Source: Pedobacter helvus (GTDB lineage: Bacteria; Bacteroidota; Bacteroidia; Sphingobacteriales; Sphingobacteriaceae). From it: DNA of 64,000 nt. A program made the position numbers and the translations under genes. Location of the stretch: assembly GCF_005925325.1 (NCBI RefSeq), contig NZ_SRMP01000003.1:439210-503209 (forward strand). The letters run 5' to 3'. Shown here piece after piece: positions 43,656 through 53,145 of this stretch. Numbering within the stretch: position 1 is the stretch's first letter; each line of letters opens with the position of its first letter. The notes beneath the pieces were generated by a model. That model was not told the origin of the DNA. It made no database searches and was given only the letters and a program-made list of their open reading frames with translations.

Positions 43656-43692
43656 AAAGAGGCTGATCACGATATGGTGATACAGCCTCTTT
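43656..43692 (+). terminator. Terminator after ssb
   Basis: AAAGAGGCTG pairs with CAGCCTCTTT over 10 bp with an inner ATCAC/GTGAT stem. It is followed by TTT-rich DNA. It may also serve the convergent UPF0173 gene. Confidence 0.85.
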
Positions 43693-43707
43693 CTTTTAGC
43701 AGCACTT

Positions 43708-44385
43708 CTATAAAGTGATAGTTTCGCCTATAGCCGGCAATAACAACTGTTTTTGTGCTCTCTTAAATACCTCAACAGCCGTGTATTTATCCACCTCTAT
43801 TACAGGAAATGAATCATAATGTACGCCAATTACTTTAGTGCAGTTTACATACGCTGCGGCAATTGCCGCATCATCTGCATCCATGGTGTAATTACCACCA
43901 ATTGGAAGAATAGCATACTCTAACTGATACAACTCAGCCAACAATTTCATGTCTAGTGTTAAACCGGTATCTCCAGCAAAGTAAATTTGCTTACCATCAA
44001 CATCTAAAACAAAACCTGCTGGGTTGCCACCGTAAGACCCGTCTGGCAAGCTACTTGAGTGTATAGCTGTAACCATACGCACATTTCCAAAGTCGAATTT
44101 AAACTTACCAATATTCATATCATGGATATTAGTAACACCTTGCTTTTGTAACCAACCAGCAATTTCTGGCATACAGATCACTTTTGCATTGGTTCTTTTA
44201 GCTATGTCAACCAAGTCGGCAACATGATCTCCGTGACCGTGACTTACCAAAATATAATCAGCCTCAATTTGCGCAACATCAATATGTTTCGCTAAAGGAT
44301 TACCGCTAATAAATGGATCAAAAAGCAACTTTACAGAAGACGTTTCTAATAAGAAACATGACTGACCATAATACGTATATTTCAT
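43708..44385 (-). CDS. UPF0173 metal-dependent hydrolase
   Basis: A 225-residue metallo-beta-lactamase-fold enzyme. The metal motif HxHxDH is SHGHGDH with H49, H51, D53 and H54. FAGDTGL and a late VIGVHYDSFP complete the site. No substrate is known for the UPF0173 family. It is cytosolic and lies 11 nt after the YbaB gene on the same strand. Confidence 0.9.
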   Translation of the reverse strand: MKYTYYGQSCFLLETSSVKLLFDPFISGNPLAKHIDVAQIEADYILVSHGHGDHVADLVDIAKRTNAKVICMPEIAGWLQKQGVTNIHDMNIGKFKFDFGNVRMVTAIHSSSLPDGSYGGNPAGFVLDVDGKQIYFAGDTGLTLDMKLLAELYQLEYAILPIGGNYTMDADDAAIAAAYVNCTKVIGVHYDSFPVIEVDKYTAVEVFKRAQKQLLLPAIGETITL

Positions 44386-44396
44386 ATCGATATATT

Positions 44397-44702
44397 TTAT
44401 TGTCCAAATAAACCACCTAAACCACCAAGCATGTCTTTGGTTGCCGCTTGCATTTCTACTGCGCTAACCTGTTCTGCTTGTACTAATGCTTTATTTACTG
44501 CAGCTTGCAAAAGTTCCTCTAGCTCCTCCTTGTCAGCTTGCTCGTAAAATTCGTCAGTAATTGAAATAGAAGTTATCGCCTTATTTGCGGTGGCAGTAAC
44601 TTTTATTGCACCGCCCTCTACCTCTCCAAACACCGAAATGGTATCTAATCTCTTTTTTATTTCTTCGGCTTTGCCTTGTGCAGCCATTAATTTATCAAAC
44701 AT
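44397..44702 (-). CDS. YbaB/EbfC nucleoid-associated protein
   Basis: A 101-residue DNA-binding protein of the YbaB/EbfC family. Helical ends surround a central beta sheet (GEVEGGAIKVTATANKAITS). The C-terminus is Gly-rich (GGLGGLFGQ), as is common. In most bacteria it sits beside dnaX-recR, but here it neighbours a UPF0173 hydrolase gene. Confidence 0.9.
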   Translation of the reverse strand: MFDKLMAAQGKAEEIKKRLDTISVFGEVEGGAIKVTATANKAITSISITDEFYEQADKEELEELLQAAVNKALVQAEQVSAVEMQAATKDMLGGLGGLFGQ

Positions 44703-44736
44703 ATCTCTTCTTTTATTGAATGCTCTAAATTACAAA

Positions 44737-44764
44737 AAACCCTCAAGTTTAACTCTGAGGGTTT
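44737..44764 (-). terminator. Terminator of the OmpA-domain gene
   Basis: On the minus strand AAACCCTCA pairs with TGAGGGTTT, followed by a T run. It is 24 nt past the stop at 44788. Confidence 0.85.
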
Positions 44765-44787
44765 GGTATGGTTTTAAAAATTTAAAT

Positions 44788-45603
44788 TTATTTATTGATG
44801 CCCGTAATTTGTAGCTCAACCCGCCTATCATGTTTTTCTCCCTTACCCAAAGGGAAATTTGCCATCATACCTTTGTAGGTGAGGCGTTTCTTTTCTACCC
44901 CGCTATAGATTAAATAATCATAGATAATTTTTGCTCTAGCTTGCGATAAATTATGCTCTCCTGTTTCCAAATCTTTTACATCTCTACCCGGCGGATTACA
45001 ACAGATGTGGCCCAAAATTGCAATATCATATTGTTTTTTTTCTTTAATGATATTAGTTATTCGATCTAAAACAGGAATAGATTCCGCTAACAATACCGAT
45101 CTACTATTTTCAAACAAAATGTTCTCCAAAATGACTTTATCACCTATTTTAAGTGTATCCGGTAGGATAGAGCTTGTCGAATTTACGTTCTTTTTATCAT
45201 AGGCTATCAGCAAATCAACCCTTCGATTATAAGTACGTTGCTTGCTAATATTCCCCTTACCTGCAAGATTTACCTCACCATTGCCAATTAGCAACTTAAT
45301 TTTTGCTGTAGCAACTCCATACTCTTTTAACAGGCTTTTTAAGTGATTAGCCCTTGTTAGCGACAATGTATCGTTATAAACTTTTCTGCCTCTATCATCA
45401 CAATAACCAATTATCGATATAGAAATGATATCAGTAGAGTCTATTTCGCTGACGAATTGCGAAAACATATCTTTCTGCTTATGATCAAGAGTACTTATAT
45501 CCGTATCAAAGAAAAAGCTAGATTTTTTTTTCTTTTGAGCATTGGCTGCATTAATTAATAGCACCGAGCAAAGCAGGATCAATACGCATCCTTTATTGAG
45601 CAT
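44788..45603 (-). CDS. Periplasmic protein with two tandem OmpA-like domains
   Basis: A 271-residue exported protein with a signal peptide ending NAANAQ. Two OmpA/MotB-type peptidoglycan-binding modules follow directly. The first spans about 30-135 (ISISIIGYCDDRGRKVYND to NRRVDLLI) and the second about 155-268 (AILGHICCN, NLSQARAKIIYDYL, RRVELQI). No outer-membrane barrel or lipobox is present. The second module contains an unusual CCNPPG insertion in the loop that normally carries the D-x-x-G diaminopimelate site. Confidence 0.85.
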   Translation of the reverse strand: MLNKGCVLILLCSVLLINAANAQKKKKSSFFFDTDISTLDHKQKDMFSQFVSEIDSTDIISISIIGYCDDRGRKVYNDTLSLTRANHLKSLLKEYGVATAKIKLLIGNGEVNLAGKGNISKQRTYNRRVDLLIAYDKKNVNSTSSILPDTLKIGDKVILENILFENSRSVLLAESIPVLDRITNIIKEKKQYDIAILGHICCNPPGRDVKDLETGEHNLSQARAKIIYDYLIYSGVEKKRLTYKGMMANFPLGKGEKHDRRVELQITGINK

Positions 45604-45692
45604 AAAAGTTTATGATTGGCCTTATAAAGATAGAAAAACTTCGTTCTTTACAAAAAAAAGCCATTTCTATCTTTATCACTTATAGGAGTATC

Positions 45693-46757
45693 CTACTGCT
45701 TAGCTCTTTCATATTGTACTGGCCATTTTACATCTTCATTAAGTTGCTTTGCAGCGTGTAACGGAAAATACGGATTTCTTAGTAGCTCACGAGCCATGAA
45801 TATCAAATCTGCTTTTTCTTCTTTTAAGATATCTTCTGCTTGCTGCGCATCGGTGATTAAACCTACTGCTCCTGTAGTAATACTGGCTTCTTTCTTTATG
45901 CTTTCCGCAAATTTAACTTGGTAGTTTGGTGCTACCGGAATCTGTTGTTCTCTTGCCAATCCGCCAGTAGAAGTATCTATTACATCTACTCCTTTTTCTT
46001 TTAAGATTTTTGCCAACTGAACCGACTCTACCTCATTCCAACCACCTGCAACCCAATCGGTAGCAGAAATACGTACAAATAATGGATTTTCACTTGGCAA
46101 AACCTCTTGTACTGCCGCTACTACTTCTAATAACAGCCTAATCCTGTTTTCGAAGCTTCCTCCGTACTCATCATTACGTTTATTACTTAATGGCGATAAG
46201 AATTGATGCAATAAATAACCATGCGCAGCATGTATCTCTATTACCTTAAATCCAACTTCTAAAGCTCTTTTACTGGCGGCCTTGAAATCAGATTTGACTT
46301 TTTCAATTCCTTCCAGATCTAGCGCAATAGGCATTTTATCTTTCGGGTTAAACTGAATGGCACTAGGCGCGACAGTATCCCATCCGCCTTTTTCTTTATC
46401 TACTTGAGCTGGGCTTTCCCAAGGAATATCGAAACTTGCTTTTCTGCCAGCATGAGCTAACTGGATCCCTGCCACGGCTCCATTCTCATGAATAAAATCC
46501 ACGATCTCTTTTAGTTTGGGTTTGTGTTCATCTTTCCAGATACCTAAATCTACAATAGAGATCCTTCCCTCTGGAGAAATTGCAGCAGCTTCGGTAATCA
46601 CCAAGCCAGCGCCGCCAACAGCCCGGCTTCCTAAATGCACTAAATGCCAATTGTTCGCGAAACCATCGATAGAAGAATATTCGCACATTGGCGAAACCAC
46701 AATGCGGTTTTTTAAGACCACATTTTTAATTTGTATAGGTGAAAATAATATAGACAT
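45693..46757 (-). CDS. namA: Old yellow enzyme family NADPH dehydrogenase (NamA/YqjM class)
   Basis: A 354-residue FMN-dependent TIM-barrel ene-reductase. VSPMCEYSS carries the Cys characteristic of YqjM-type enzymes, IQLAHAGRKAS the flavin/substrate-binding residues, and GYLLHQFLSPLSNKR the following conserved block. It reduces activated C=C bonds with NADPH, perhaps in detoxification. It is transcribed alone, divergent from the dsbA-type gene. Confidence 0.93.
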   Translation of the reverse strand: MSILFSPIQIKNVVLKNRIVVSPMCEYSSIDGFANNWHLVHLGSRAVGGAGLVITEAAAISPEGRISIVDLGIWKDEHKPKLKEIVDFIHENGAVAGIQLAHAGRKASFDIPWESPAQVDKEKGGWDTVAPSAIQFNPKDKMPIALDLEGIEKVKSDFKAASKRALEVGFKVIEIHAAHGYLLHQFLSPLSNKRNDEYGGSFENRIRLLLEVVAAVQEVLPSENPLFVRISATDWVAGGWNEVESVQLAKILKEKGVDVIDTSTGGLAREQQIPVAPNYQVKFAESIKKEASITTGAVGLITDAQQAEDILKEEKADLIFMARELLRNPYFPLHAAKQLNEDVKWPVQYERAKQ

Positions 46758-47083
46758 ACTTAATTTTTAACGCTATACAACAAGTAAAATGCCAATGACA
46801 GAAATAGCCAAAAGTTGTGAATATTTAATGACAAAAGCATTTAGCGACAGATATTCGTCTTTTACCGATACTCTAAATACATATTCATTTCTTAAACCTA
46901 TGTTTGTTTCATTAATAAGCACTTCTTAATTCCTTAATAGTTTAGAGCGGGCAAAATGTGGATGCATGGATCCCGTTTTTTGTTTTATTGAGTCAGGAAC
47001 AAACTCATAGCTCGTTTATTTTACCTTCTCGAGACCAAGCTTTTTCTGCTGCCGTATACCTTTGTATTATAAATATTAAAGTG
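46758..47083. other. Gene-free divergent region
   Basis: This 326-nt gap contains start regions of two divergent genes. I see a -7 box at 47057-47064 for the right-hand gene and an unsupported 46-codon frame (46789-46929). No terminator, repeat or RNA gene was found. Confidence 0.5.
47057..47064 (+). promoter_or_regulatory. -7 box of the dsbA-family gene
   Basis: TACCTTTG is an exact TAnnTTTG match 19 nt before the ATG at 47084. It supports that start against the longer frame from 46958. Confidence 0.5.
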
Positions 47084-47800
47084 ATGAAAATAGAAATATG
47101 GTCTGATGTAATGTGCCCTTTTTGCTATATCGGAAAAAGACACATGGAACAAGCATTAACAGAACTTCCTTTTAAAGATTCGATCGATATCAATTGGAAA
47201 AGCTATCAATTAAACCCAGCATATCATAACGAAGACGGAGAAAGCCTTTACGATTACTTATCTAAAAATAAAGGCATTAGCCTGGAACAAGCTAAGCAAA
47301 TGACTACACAAGTTGCCGCAATGGGCAGTAACGTAGGTTTAAACTTAGATTTCGAAACCAGTATCCCTGCTAACTCTTTTGATGCGCACCGATTAATCCA
47401 TTTCGCTGCCAGTAAAGGAAAACAAGATTTAGCAGAAGAATATTTATTTAAAGCGCATTTTGAAGAAGCAAAAAACATAGCTGATACGAATGTACTTTTA
47501 GAAATTGCCTCTTCTTTAGATTTAGATACAGAAGAAGCCAAAGCCGTATTAGCAAGTGACAAATTTGCAGAAGAAGTACGATTTGACATCTACGAAAGTC
47601 AGCAAGTGGGCGTTAGAGGGGTGCCATTTTTTGTGATGGATAGGAAATATGCATTATCGGGAGCGCAACCTGTAGACGCATTTAAACAAGCCATTACACA
47701 AAGCTATAACGAGTGGAAAGCAGCGCAAGAAAGCACTCCGTTAAAAAGCTTGAATACAAACTCAGACAATACTTGCGATGAAAACGGTTGTGAGATATAA
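47084..47800 (+). CDS. DsbA-family oxidoreductase, FrnE-like
   Basis: A 238-residue thioredoxin-fold protein without a signal peptide, so it is cytosolic. The CxxC motif CPFC is at 11-14 in WSDVMCPFCYIGKR. The late cis-Pro loop GVRGVPFFV is present. FrnE-type members act as disulfide isomerases in oxidative stress. A Cys pair near the C-terminus (NTCDENGCEI) may be an accessory redox site. The start is the ATG at 47084; the extra 42 residues upstream do not resemble the family. Confidence 0.9.
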   Translation: MKIEIWSDVMCPFCYIGKRHMEQALTELPFKDSIDINWKSYQLNPAYHNEDGESLYDYLSKNKGISLEQAKQMTTQVAAMGSNVGLNLDFETSIPANSFDAHRLIHFAASKGKQDLAEEYLFKAHFEEAKNIADTNVLLEIASSLDLDTEEAKAVLASDKFAEEVRFDIYESQQVGVRGVPFFVMDRKYALSGAQPVDAFKQAITQSYNEWKAAQESTPLKSLNTNSDNTCDENGCEI

Positions 47801-47826
47801 AATCAACGTTATTTATGGTTTAGCAT

Positions 47827-47863
47827 AAAAAAAAGCGATTAGGAGTTCTAATCGCTTTTTTTT
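47827..47863. terminator. Bidirectional terminator between the dsbA-family and S41 peptidase genes
   Basis: A long A-tract plus GCGATTAG pairs with CTAATCGC plus a T-tract around a 5-nt loop. It lies between convergent stops. Confidence 0.9.
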
Positions 47864-47877
47864 GCAGTTATGCCTTA

Positions 47878-50109
47878 TTATTTGTTCAAAGGAGTTGGCT
47901 TATTCATATTTTTAGTCAGCTTTGAACCTTCGGTTTGTTTCATGAAGTCAACCATAATGTTCATGCTTTCATCCTCAATAAAGTCAAGCGCATCTTCTTT
48001 CGTTGCTTTTTCACCTTTTTTAAGTGCTGGCAAACCTTTCTCGGCTCTAACCTGGTTTACCCTAGCCAAAGATTTAGCTTCTAAAGCATCTCGTTCCGCT
48101 TTAAGTTTAGCCTCGTTTAAGGTCACCGATGTTTCACTTTCTCGTTTCTTGCCTTCAGCAATATCCTCTTTCAACATTTTATAATCAAGAGACTTTAACA
48201 TACGCTTTTCATGCAGCTTGTTTAAGTTCACCTTAATCGTATTTAAGTCGTAAACCGTTGTATAAGTTGATGGATTAACCATATCAAAAGGCAATGCAGA
48301 AGGCTCCGTATCCTCACCAATCTTATCTAAAGGATAAATTGATGGGAAATTGATATCAGGAATAACACCTTTATGCTGCGTACTATTACCACTTACACGG
48401 TAAAACTTAGCCATTGTTAAGTTAATTTGACCTAACTGTGGGATGCCGTTTTTATCTACGATCGTCACCGTTTGTCCGCCTTCTTTTGGATTAACTGTGG
48501 TTTTAGCTACTTCTTTTTTCTTAAATAAAGCCGCTAATTGATTTAACACACCAGAGTTCATTAAAGAATTTAGATCGATAGAAGACTGTACCGTTCCTTT
48601 ACCATAAGATTGAGTTCCCATTACTACTCCGCGACCGTAATCTTGTATAGCCCCAGCAAAAATTTCTGAAGCGGAAGCACTTAAACGGTCTATCATTACA
48701 CCTAGAGGGCCATCCCAAGTTATGTTACTGTCTTCGTCTTTATAAACCTTTACGTTGTTCTTGTAGTCTTTAACCTGCACTACTGGGCCTTTGCCGATAA
48801 ACAATCCAGAAAGTTCGATTGCTTCGTTTAAAGAACCACCACCATTAGCTCTAAGGTCAACCACAATGGCATCAACCTTATCCATGTTTTTAAGCGTATC
48901 TATTAACAAACGTACATCTCTTGTAGTACTTTTATAATTTGGATCTCCTGCATTTGCTGCCTTGAAATCTGCGTAGAAAGCTGGAATTTTAATGATACCA
49001 ATTTTGTAAGGTTTGCCATCACTTTCTACGGTTTTCACCGTTTTCTTAGCCGATTGATCCGCTAAAATGATCTTCTCTCTAACCAAGGTAATGATTTGGG
49101 GTTTAGAAGAAAGCTCTTGTCCTACCGGGATCACTTTTAAACGTACGGTAGTACCTTTTGGGCCTTTAATTTTAGAAACAGCATTGTCAATTCTCCAGCC
49201 AATAATGTCTTCAAATTCGCCATCAGCACCTTGAGCAACTGCAATAATCTTATCTCCAGCATTTAATTTTTTACTCTTAAAAGCAGGACCTCCAGGCATT
49301 ACCGAAGCAATTTTAGTCACTTCATTTTCTGATTGCAATACCGCTCCAATACCTTCTAATGAACGAGACATTTCTTGGTTAAACGCTTCAGCATTACGAG
49401 GATTGAAATAATTTGTATGTGGATCAATGGCTTCTGTAAAAGAGTCCATTAAAATTTGAAAAACATCTTGATTATTGAATTTAGCAGCTTGAGATTTTAA
49501 GTTAGCATAGCGCTTGGTAAGTGTTTCCACGTTTTTAGCATCATCTGTACCAGCAATTTTCAGGTTTACCAGTTCATACTTTACACGTTTTTTCCAGATA
49601 TCGTTAAGCTCTGCCGTAGACTTGATCCAAGGCATCTTCTCTCTATCATAAACGTAAGTATCGTTCTGATTAAAATCATATTTATTTTTTATCTGTGAGA
49701 TAGAATAATCTACACGCTCATTGTATCTTTTTAGGTAGACATTGAAGATATAGAACGGAGCACTTAAATCACCAATTCGCAAATCATCATCTAAGCTGTG
49801 TCTATTTGCTTCAAATTCTTTGATATCACTTTCTAAAAAGTAATACTTAGAAGGATCTAGCGCCTTAATGTACCTATCAAAAATAATCGATGAAATCGAA
49901 TCGTTCAATTTGATCTTCTTATAGTTGTAATTTTCAATTAAGCCAACCACTTCTTTAGCTACCAAACTTTGTTGTTCGTCTGGCTTTATGTTCGGAATAC
50001 CTTCTACCGGTTTTTGAGCCTTTGGCGAGGCTGTGCAGGCTAACACTGCGGCGGTAAAGGTAATGGCAAATATTCTTTTCAGCATTTCTCTAACTGTTTT
50101 AAAATCCAT
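47878..50109 (-). CDS. Carboxy-terminal processing peptidase (S41, Prc/Tsp type)
   Basis: A 743-residue periplasmic protease that degrades or trims proteins from their C-terminus. A lipoprotein-like signal ends AAVLACTAS. The N-terminal helical domain precedes a PDZ domain (about 230-330: IGAVLQSENEVTKIASVMPG). The catalytic Ser is in SASASEIFAGA and the Lys in SYGKGTVQ. The C-terminal DUF3340-type helical region identifies the Prc class. The ATG at 50109 is used; one at 50085 is also possible. Confidence 0.95.
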   Translation of the reverse strand: MDFKTVREMLKRIFAITFTAAVLACTASPKAQKPVEGIPNIKPDEQQSLVAKEVVGLIENYNYKKIKLNDSISSIIFDRYIKALDPSKYYFLESDIKEFEANRHSLDDDLRIGDLSAPFYIFNVYLKRYNERVDYSISQIKNKYDFNQNDTYVYDREKMPWIKSTAELNDIWKKRVKYELVNLKIAGTDDAKNVETLTKRYANLKSQAAKFNNQDVFQILMDSFTEAIDPHTNYFNPRNAEAFNQEMSRSLEGIGAVLQSENEVTKIASVMPGGPAFKSKKLNAGDKIIAVAQGADGEFEDIIGWRIDNAVSKIKGPKGTTVRLKVIPVGQELSSKPQIITLVREKIILADQSAKKTVKTVESDGKPYKIGIIKIPAFYADFKAANAGDPNYKSTTRDVRLLIDTLKNMDKVDAIVVDLRANGGGSLNEAIELSGLFIGKGPVVQVKDYKNNVKVYKDEDSNITWDGPLGVMIDRLSASASEIFAGAIQDYGRGVVMGTQSYGKGTVQSSIDLNSLMNSGVLNQLAALFKKKEVAKTTVNPKEGGQTVTIVDKNGIPQLGQINLTMAKFYRVSGNSTQHKGVIPDINFPSIYPLDKIGEDTEPSALPFDMVNPSTYTTVYDLNTIKVNLNKLHEKRMLKSLDYKMLKEDIAEGKKRESETSVTLNEAKLKAERDALEAKSLARVNQVRAEKGLPALKKGEKATKEDALDFIEDESMNIMVDFMKQTEGSKLTKNMNKPTPLNK

Positions 50110-50156
50110 TTCTTATAAAATCATCATCCAATATGATACCAATTTCTTAAATAAAC

Positions 50157-50189
50157 AAAAAAGATACAGCGTTTGTCTGTATCTTTTTT
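50157..50189 (-). terminator. Terminator downstream of the secreted TPR gene
   Basis: AAAAAAGATACAG pairs with CTGTATCTTTTTT over 13 bp with a 7-nt loop, ending in a T-tract on either strand. It lies about 105 nt past the stop at 50294. Confidence 0.75.
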
Positions 50190-50293
50190 GTAAAGATTAT
50201 AAAAAGAACGCACAATCAAGATGTTAAATTATTTTTCTCAAATAACAATCAACAACGACAATGCATCTTTTAATAAATGAGTTGATATTAATT

Positions 50294-50983
50294 TTAGCTT
50301 TTTTTGATGGTAGTTCTCTCCGCAATTAAGGCTCGATTTTGCTTAATAAGCTGGTTATACTGTACAGTATTTGCATTTTTAGAAAGCAATTCTGCTGTAT
50401 TCAAATCTTTAACCGCTAACTGATAGTCTTTCTTTTTGATTTTTACAGATACAATGCCCAGTACAGATTCGATATAGGCATGGTTATCTTTCAATTGTTG
50501 CGCTAAAATACCTTGTTGTGTATAAAACCAAAGAGATTGAGGGAGTTTATTAGCAGCTAGGTAGATTTTCCCTAATTGCTGATAAGCAGACATCTGACCT
50601 GCTCTACTACCCATTCTAGCGTAGTTCTTCAATACCTTTTTCAATACAATCTGCTCTGCTTCGCCGTAATTAGATAGCAAAAGATGTACGTTGCTCAATC
50701 GGATTAAGGTGGTTCCGTAGCTGGCAAATTTTTTATCTTGCTGATATTCATTTGCGGCTTTATTAAGCATCACCAAAGCGTTGTCGAAGTCACCAAATTT
50801 TTCGTAACGTTCTGCTTCGTCAATAAATTCTTCGGCAGCGCTACGATTAGTATTACCTAATACGGCTAAATTGACAGAAAATTGAGCAGCATTAGTTGCA
50901 GAGGGACCTGAAACAACAGTGCTTTGAGCATTTGCGAAAGACACTATTGCAAGAGCGAAAATTAACAGGTTTATTCTTTTCAT
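50294..50983 (-). CDS. Secreted tetratricopeptide-repeat protein
   Basis: A 229-residue exported protein. A signal peptide (about 1-19, ending ANAQ) is followed by four or so TPR-like helix pairs, for example SAAEEFIDEAERYEKFGDFD, YGTTLIRLSNVHLLLSNYGE and QLGKIYLAANKLPQSLWFY. The C-terminus is basic. It resembles the periplasmic TPR region of Bacteroidota sensor proteins, but no kinase follows. Function unknown. Confidence 0.75.
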   Translation of the reverse strand: MKRINLLIFALAIVSFANAQSTVVSGPSATNAAQFSVNLAVLGNTNRSAAEEFIDEAERYEKFGDFDNALVMLNKAANEYQQDKKFASYGTTLIRLSNVHLLLSNYGEAEQIVLKKVLKNYARMGSRAGQMSAYQQLGKIYLAANKLPQSLWFYTQQGILAQQLKDNHAYIESVLGIVSVKIKKKDYQLAVKDLNTAELLSKNANTVQYNQLIKQNRALIAERTTIKKS

Positions 50984-51213
50984 TTGGTTCTATTCTTTTT
51001 CATAGCTGAAGCCATCCTAGCTTCTTTCAAAAACTACATTATTGCAATTTTCAATGTATGTGAACCACAAAGATAAGGGTTTTTAAATCAAAAACCGTAA
51101 AACCTTGTATTTCTTGCTATTGTATATAATCCTAATAGTTTTAGAAAGAATAGTTTTTATCTAATTGTAACATAACTTTAATATAAAAGTCGAATCACAA
51201 AAACTTAAAAGCT

Positions 51214-51537
51214 ATGTTAGTAACCACAACCAATACCATAGAGGGCAAAAGAATTGTTAAATATATCGGCCTTGTTACAGGCGAAACTATTATAGGCGCC
51301 AACATCTTCAAGGACTTATTTGCAAGCTTAAAAGATATCGTAGGCGGAAGATCTGGATCGTATGAACAGGTGTTACGTGAAGGAAAAAATACAGCAGTAA
51401 GTGAAATGCAACAGTACGCTGCTGCTATGGGTGCAAACGCCGTAATTGGAGTAGATTTAGATTATGAAACTGTAGGAAGTGGTGGCAGTATGTTAATGGT
51501 AACCGCCAGTGGAACCGCGGTTGTTCTAGAAGATTAA
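51214..51537 (+). CDS. YbjQ family (UPF0145) protein
   Basis: A 107-residue cytosolic protein of the YbjQ/heavy-metal-binding fold. Conserved parts are [20 protein letters not shown], the GGRSGSYE loop, and [19 protein letters not shown]. Members form pentamers; physiological role unknown. It is transcribed alone. Confidence 0.9.
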   Translation: MLVTTTNTIEGKRIVKYIGLVTGETIIGANIFKDLFASLKDIVGGRSGSYEQVLREGKNTAVSEMQQYAAAMGANAVIGVDLDYETVGSGGSMLMVTASGTAVVLED

Positions 51538-51663
51538 AACCATACATGATCGTCATTCCAGCATATGCTAGAATCGTGAAGCGCTTAATAATCTTATAGC
51601 AACTATTCAGCCTTCGCATTAAGATCCCCAAATAAATTCGGGATGACGAATTGAACAAATAAA

Positions 51664-51698
51664 AAAGCCCGGGATATTTTAGAAATATCTCGGGCTTT
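51664..51698. terminator. Bidirectional terminator between ybjQ-like gene and ffh
   Basis: AAAGCCCG and GATATTT pair with AAATATC and CGGGCTTT (15 bp, one G-T) around a 3-nt loop. The convergent genes flank it. Confidence 0.88.
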
Positions 51699-51731
51699 CA
51701 ACTTTTTTTATTTTAGACTTTTAACTTAAAT

Positions 51732-53066
51732 CTATCTCTGCGGCATTTTCGGCATGTTGCGCATCATTTTCGCTGCTGCAGCCGGATTAGAGAATTGCTT
51801 CATCACTTTTCTCATATCCTCAAATTGCTTTAAGAGTTTAGTCACGTCTTCAACCTTGTTGCCAGAACCTTTTGCAATCCTAAGCCTACGACTTTGTTGT
51901 ATTACATCAGGGTTTTCTTTTTCGTAAGGAGTCATCGATTGGATAATCGATTCAACACCTTTAAAAGCATCGTCATCAATATCCACATTCTTCATCATCT
52001 TGCCCACACCAGGTATCATTCCCATCAAGTCCTTCATGTTACCCATCTTCTTGATTTGTTGAATTTGGTTGTAGAAGTCGTTGAAATCGAACTTATTCTT
52101 ACGGATTTTCTTTTGTAATTCGGCTGCTTCTTTCTCGTCAAATTGTTGCTGAGCACGCTCCACTAAGGAAACAACGTCACCCATACCCAAAATACGCGAA
52201 GCCATCCTGTCTGGATAGAAAACATCTAAAGCTTCCATTTTCTCCCCAGTACCAATAAACTTAATTGGCTTATCAACTACCGATTTAATAGAAAGTGCCG
52301 CACCACCACGCGTATCACCATCTAATTTGGTTAACACTACGCCAGTGAAATCCAAACGGTCGTTAAATACTTTTGCTGTATTTACAGCATCCTGACCAGT
52401 CATCGAATCTACTACGAATAAAATTTCGTGTGGCTTAGTTTGTGCCTTAACCTCCGAAATTTCAGCCATTAAAGCCTCATCGATAGATAAACGACCAGCA
52501 GTATCGACAATAATTACGTTATTGTTGTTCTTTTTACCCTCGGCAATACCTTCTAAAGCAATAGCTACCGGATCTTTAGATTCTTTGTTAGCATAAACAG
52601 GAACACCAACTTGCTCACCTAAAACCTGTAATTGATCAACAGCCGCAGGACGATAAACGTCGCCAGCAACCATTAAAGGCTTTTTACCTTTGCTCTTTAA
52701 GTGTAAAGCTAACTTACCTGTGAAGGTTGTTTTACCCGCACCGTTTAAACCTGCAATTAATATGATCGTCGGATTGTTTTTTAAATCCAACTCAGTAGCT
52801 TCACCACCCATTAAGGCAGCAAGCTCATCGTTCATGATTTTAGTAAGCAATTGCCCAGGCGAAATGCTGGTCAATACGTTAGAACCTAAAGCCTTTTCCT
52901 TCACCTGATCGGTAAATGTTTTGGCAGTTTTATAATTTACGTCTGCATCAAGTAAAGCCTTTCTGATTTCTTTCATGGTCTCTGCCACGTTGATCTCAGT
53001 AATACTTCCCTGTCCTTTTAGAACTTTAAACGCCCTGTCTAACTTATCCTGTAAATTTTCAAACAT
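51732..53066 (-). CDS. ffh: Signal recognition particle protein Ffh
   Basis: The protein part of the signal recognition particle, targeting nascent membrane proteins. The 444-residue protein has an N domain, a GTPase with GLNGAGKTT at 106-114, VDTAGRL and TKLDGDTRGG, and a methionine-rich M domain from about 300 (KKMGNMKDLMGMIPGVGKMM) that binds 4.5S RNA and signal peptides. It ends MMRNMPKMPQR. Length is normal. Confidence 0.98.
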   Translation of the reverse strand: MFENLQDKLDRAFKVLKGQGSITEINVAETMKEIRKALLDADVNYKTAKTFTDQVKEKALGSNVLTSISPGQLLTKIMNDELAALMGGEATELDLKNNPTIILIAGLNGAGKTTFTGKLALHLKSKGKKPLMVAGDVYRPAAVDQLQVLGEQVGVPVYANKESKDPVAIALEGIAEGKKNNNNVIIVDTAGRLSIDEALMAEISEVKAQTKPHEILFVVDSMTGQDAVNTAKVFNDRLDFTGVVLTKLDGDTRGGAALSIKSVVDKPIKFIGTGEKMEALDVFYPDRMASRILGMGDVVSLVERAQQQFDEKEAAELQKKIRKNKFDFNDFYNQIQQIKKMGNMKDLMGMIPGVGKMMKNVDIDDDAFKGVESIIQSMTPYEKENPDVIQQSRRLRIAKGSGNKVEDVTKLLKQFEDMRKVMKQFSNPAAAAKMMRNMPKMPQR

Positions 53067-53117
53067 TGCTTAATGCTTTTATAATTAAATTTTATGAAAC
53101 CCAAAGGTATTAATAAT

Positions 53118-53145
53118 TTACGATTTTGGATTTACGAATTACGAT
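53118..53145. repeat. Heptanucleotide array upstream of ffh, four units
   Basis: Contiguous units TTACGAT, TTTGGAT, TTACGAA, TTACGAT lie 52 nt upstream of the ffh start. It is otherwise an unremarkable 237-nt gap. Confidence 0.65.

Noticed and set aside
46789..46929. 46-codon ORF in the namA-dsbA gap
   Set aside because: No promoter box, signal or recognisable motif; length is compatible with chance.
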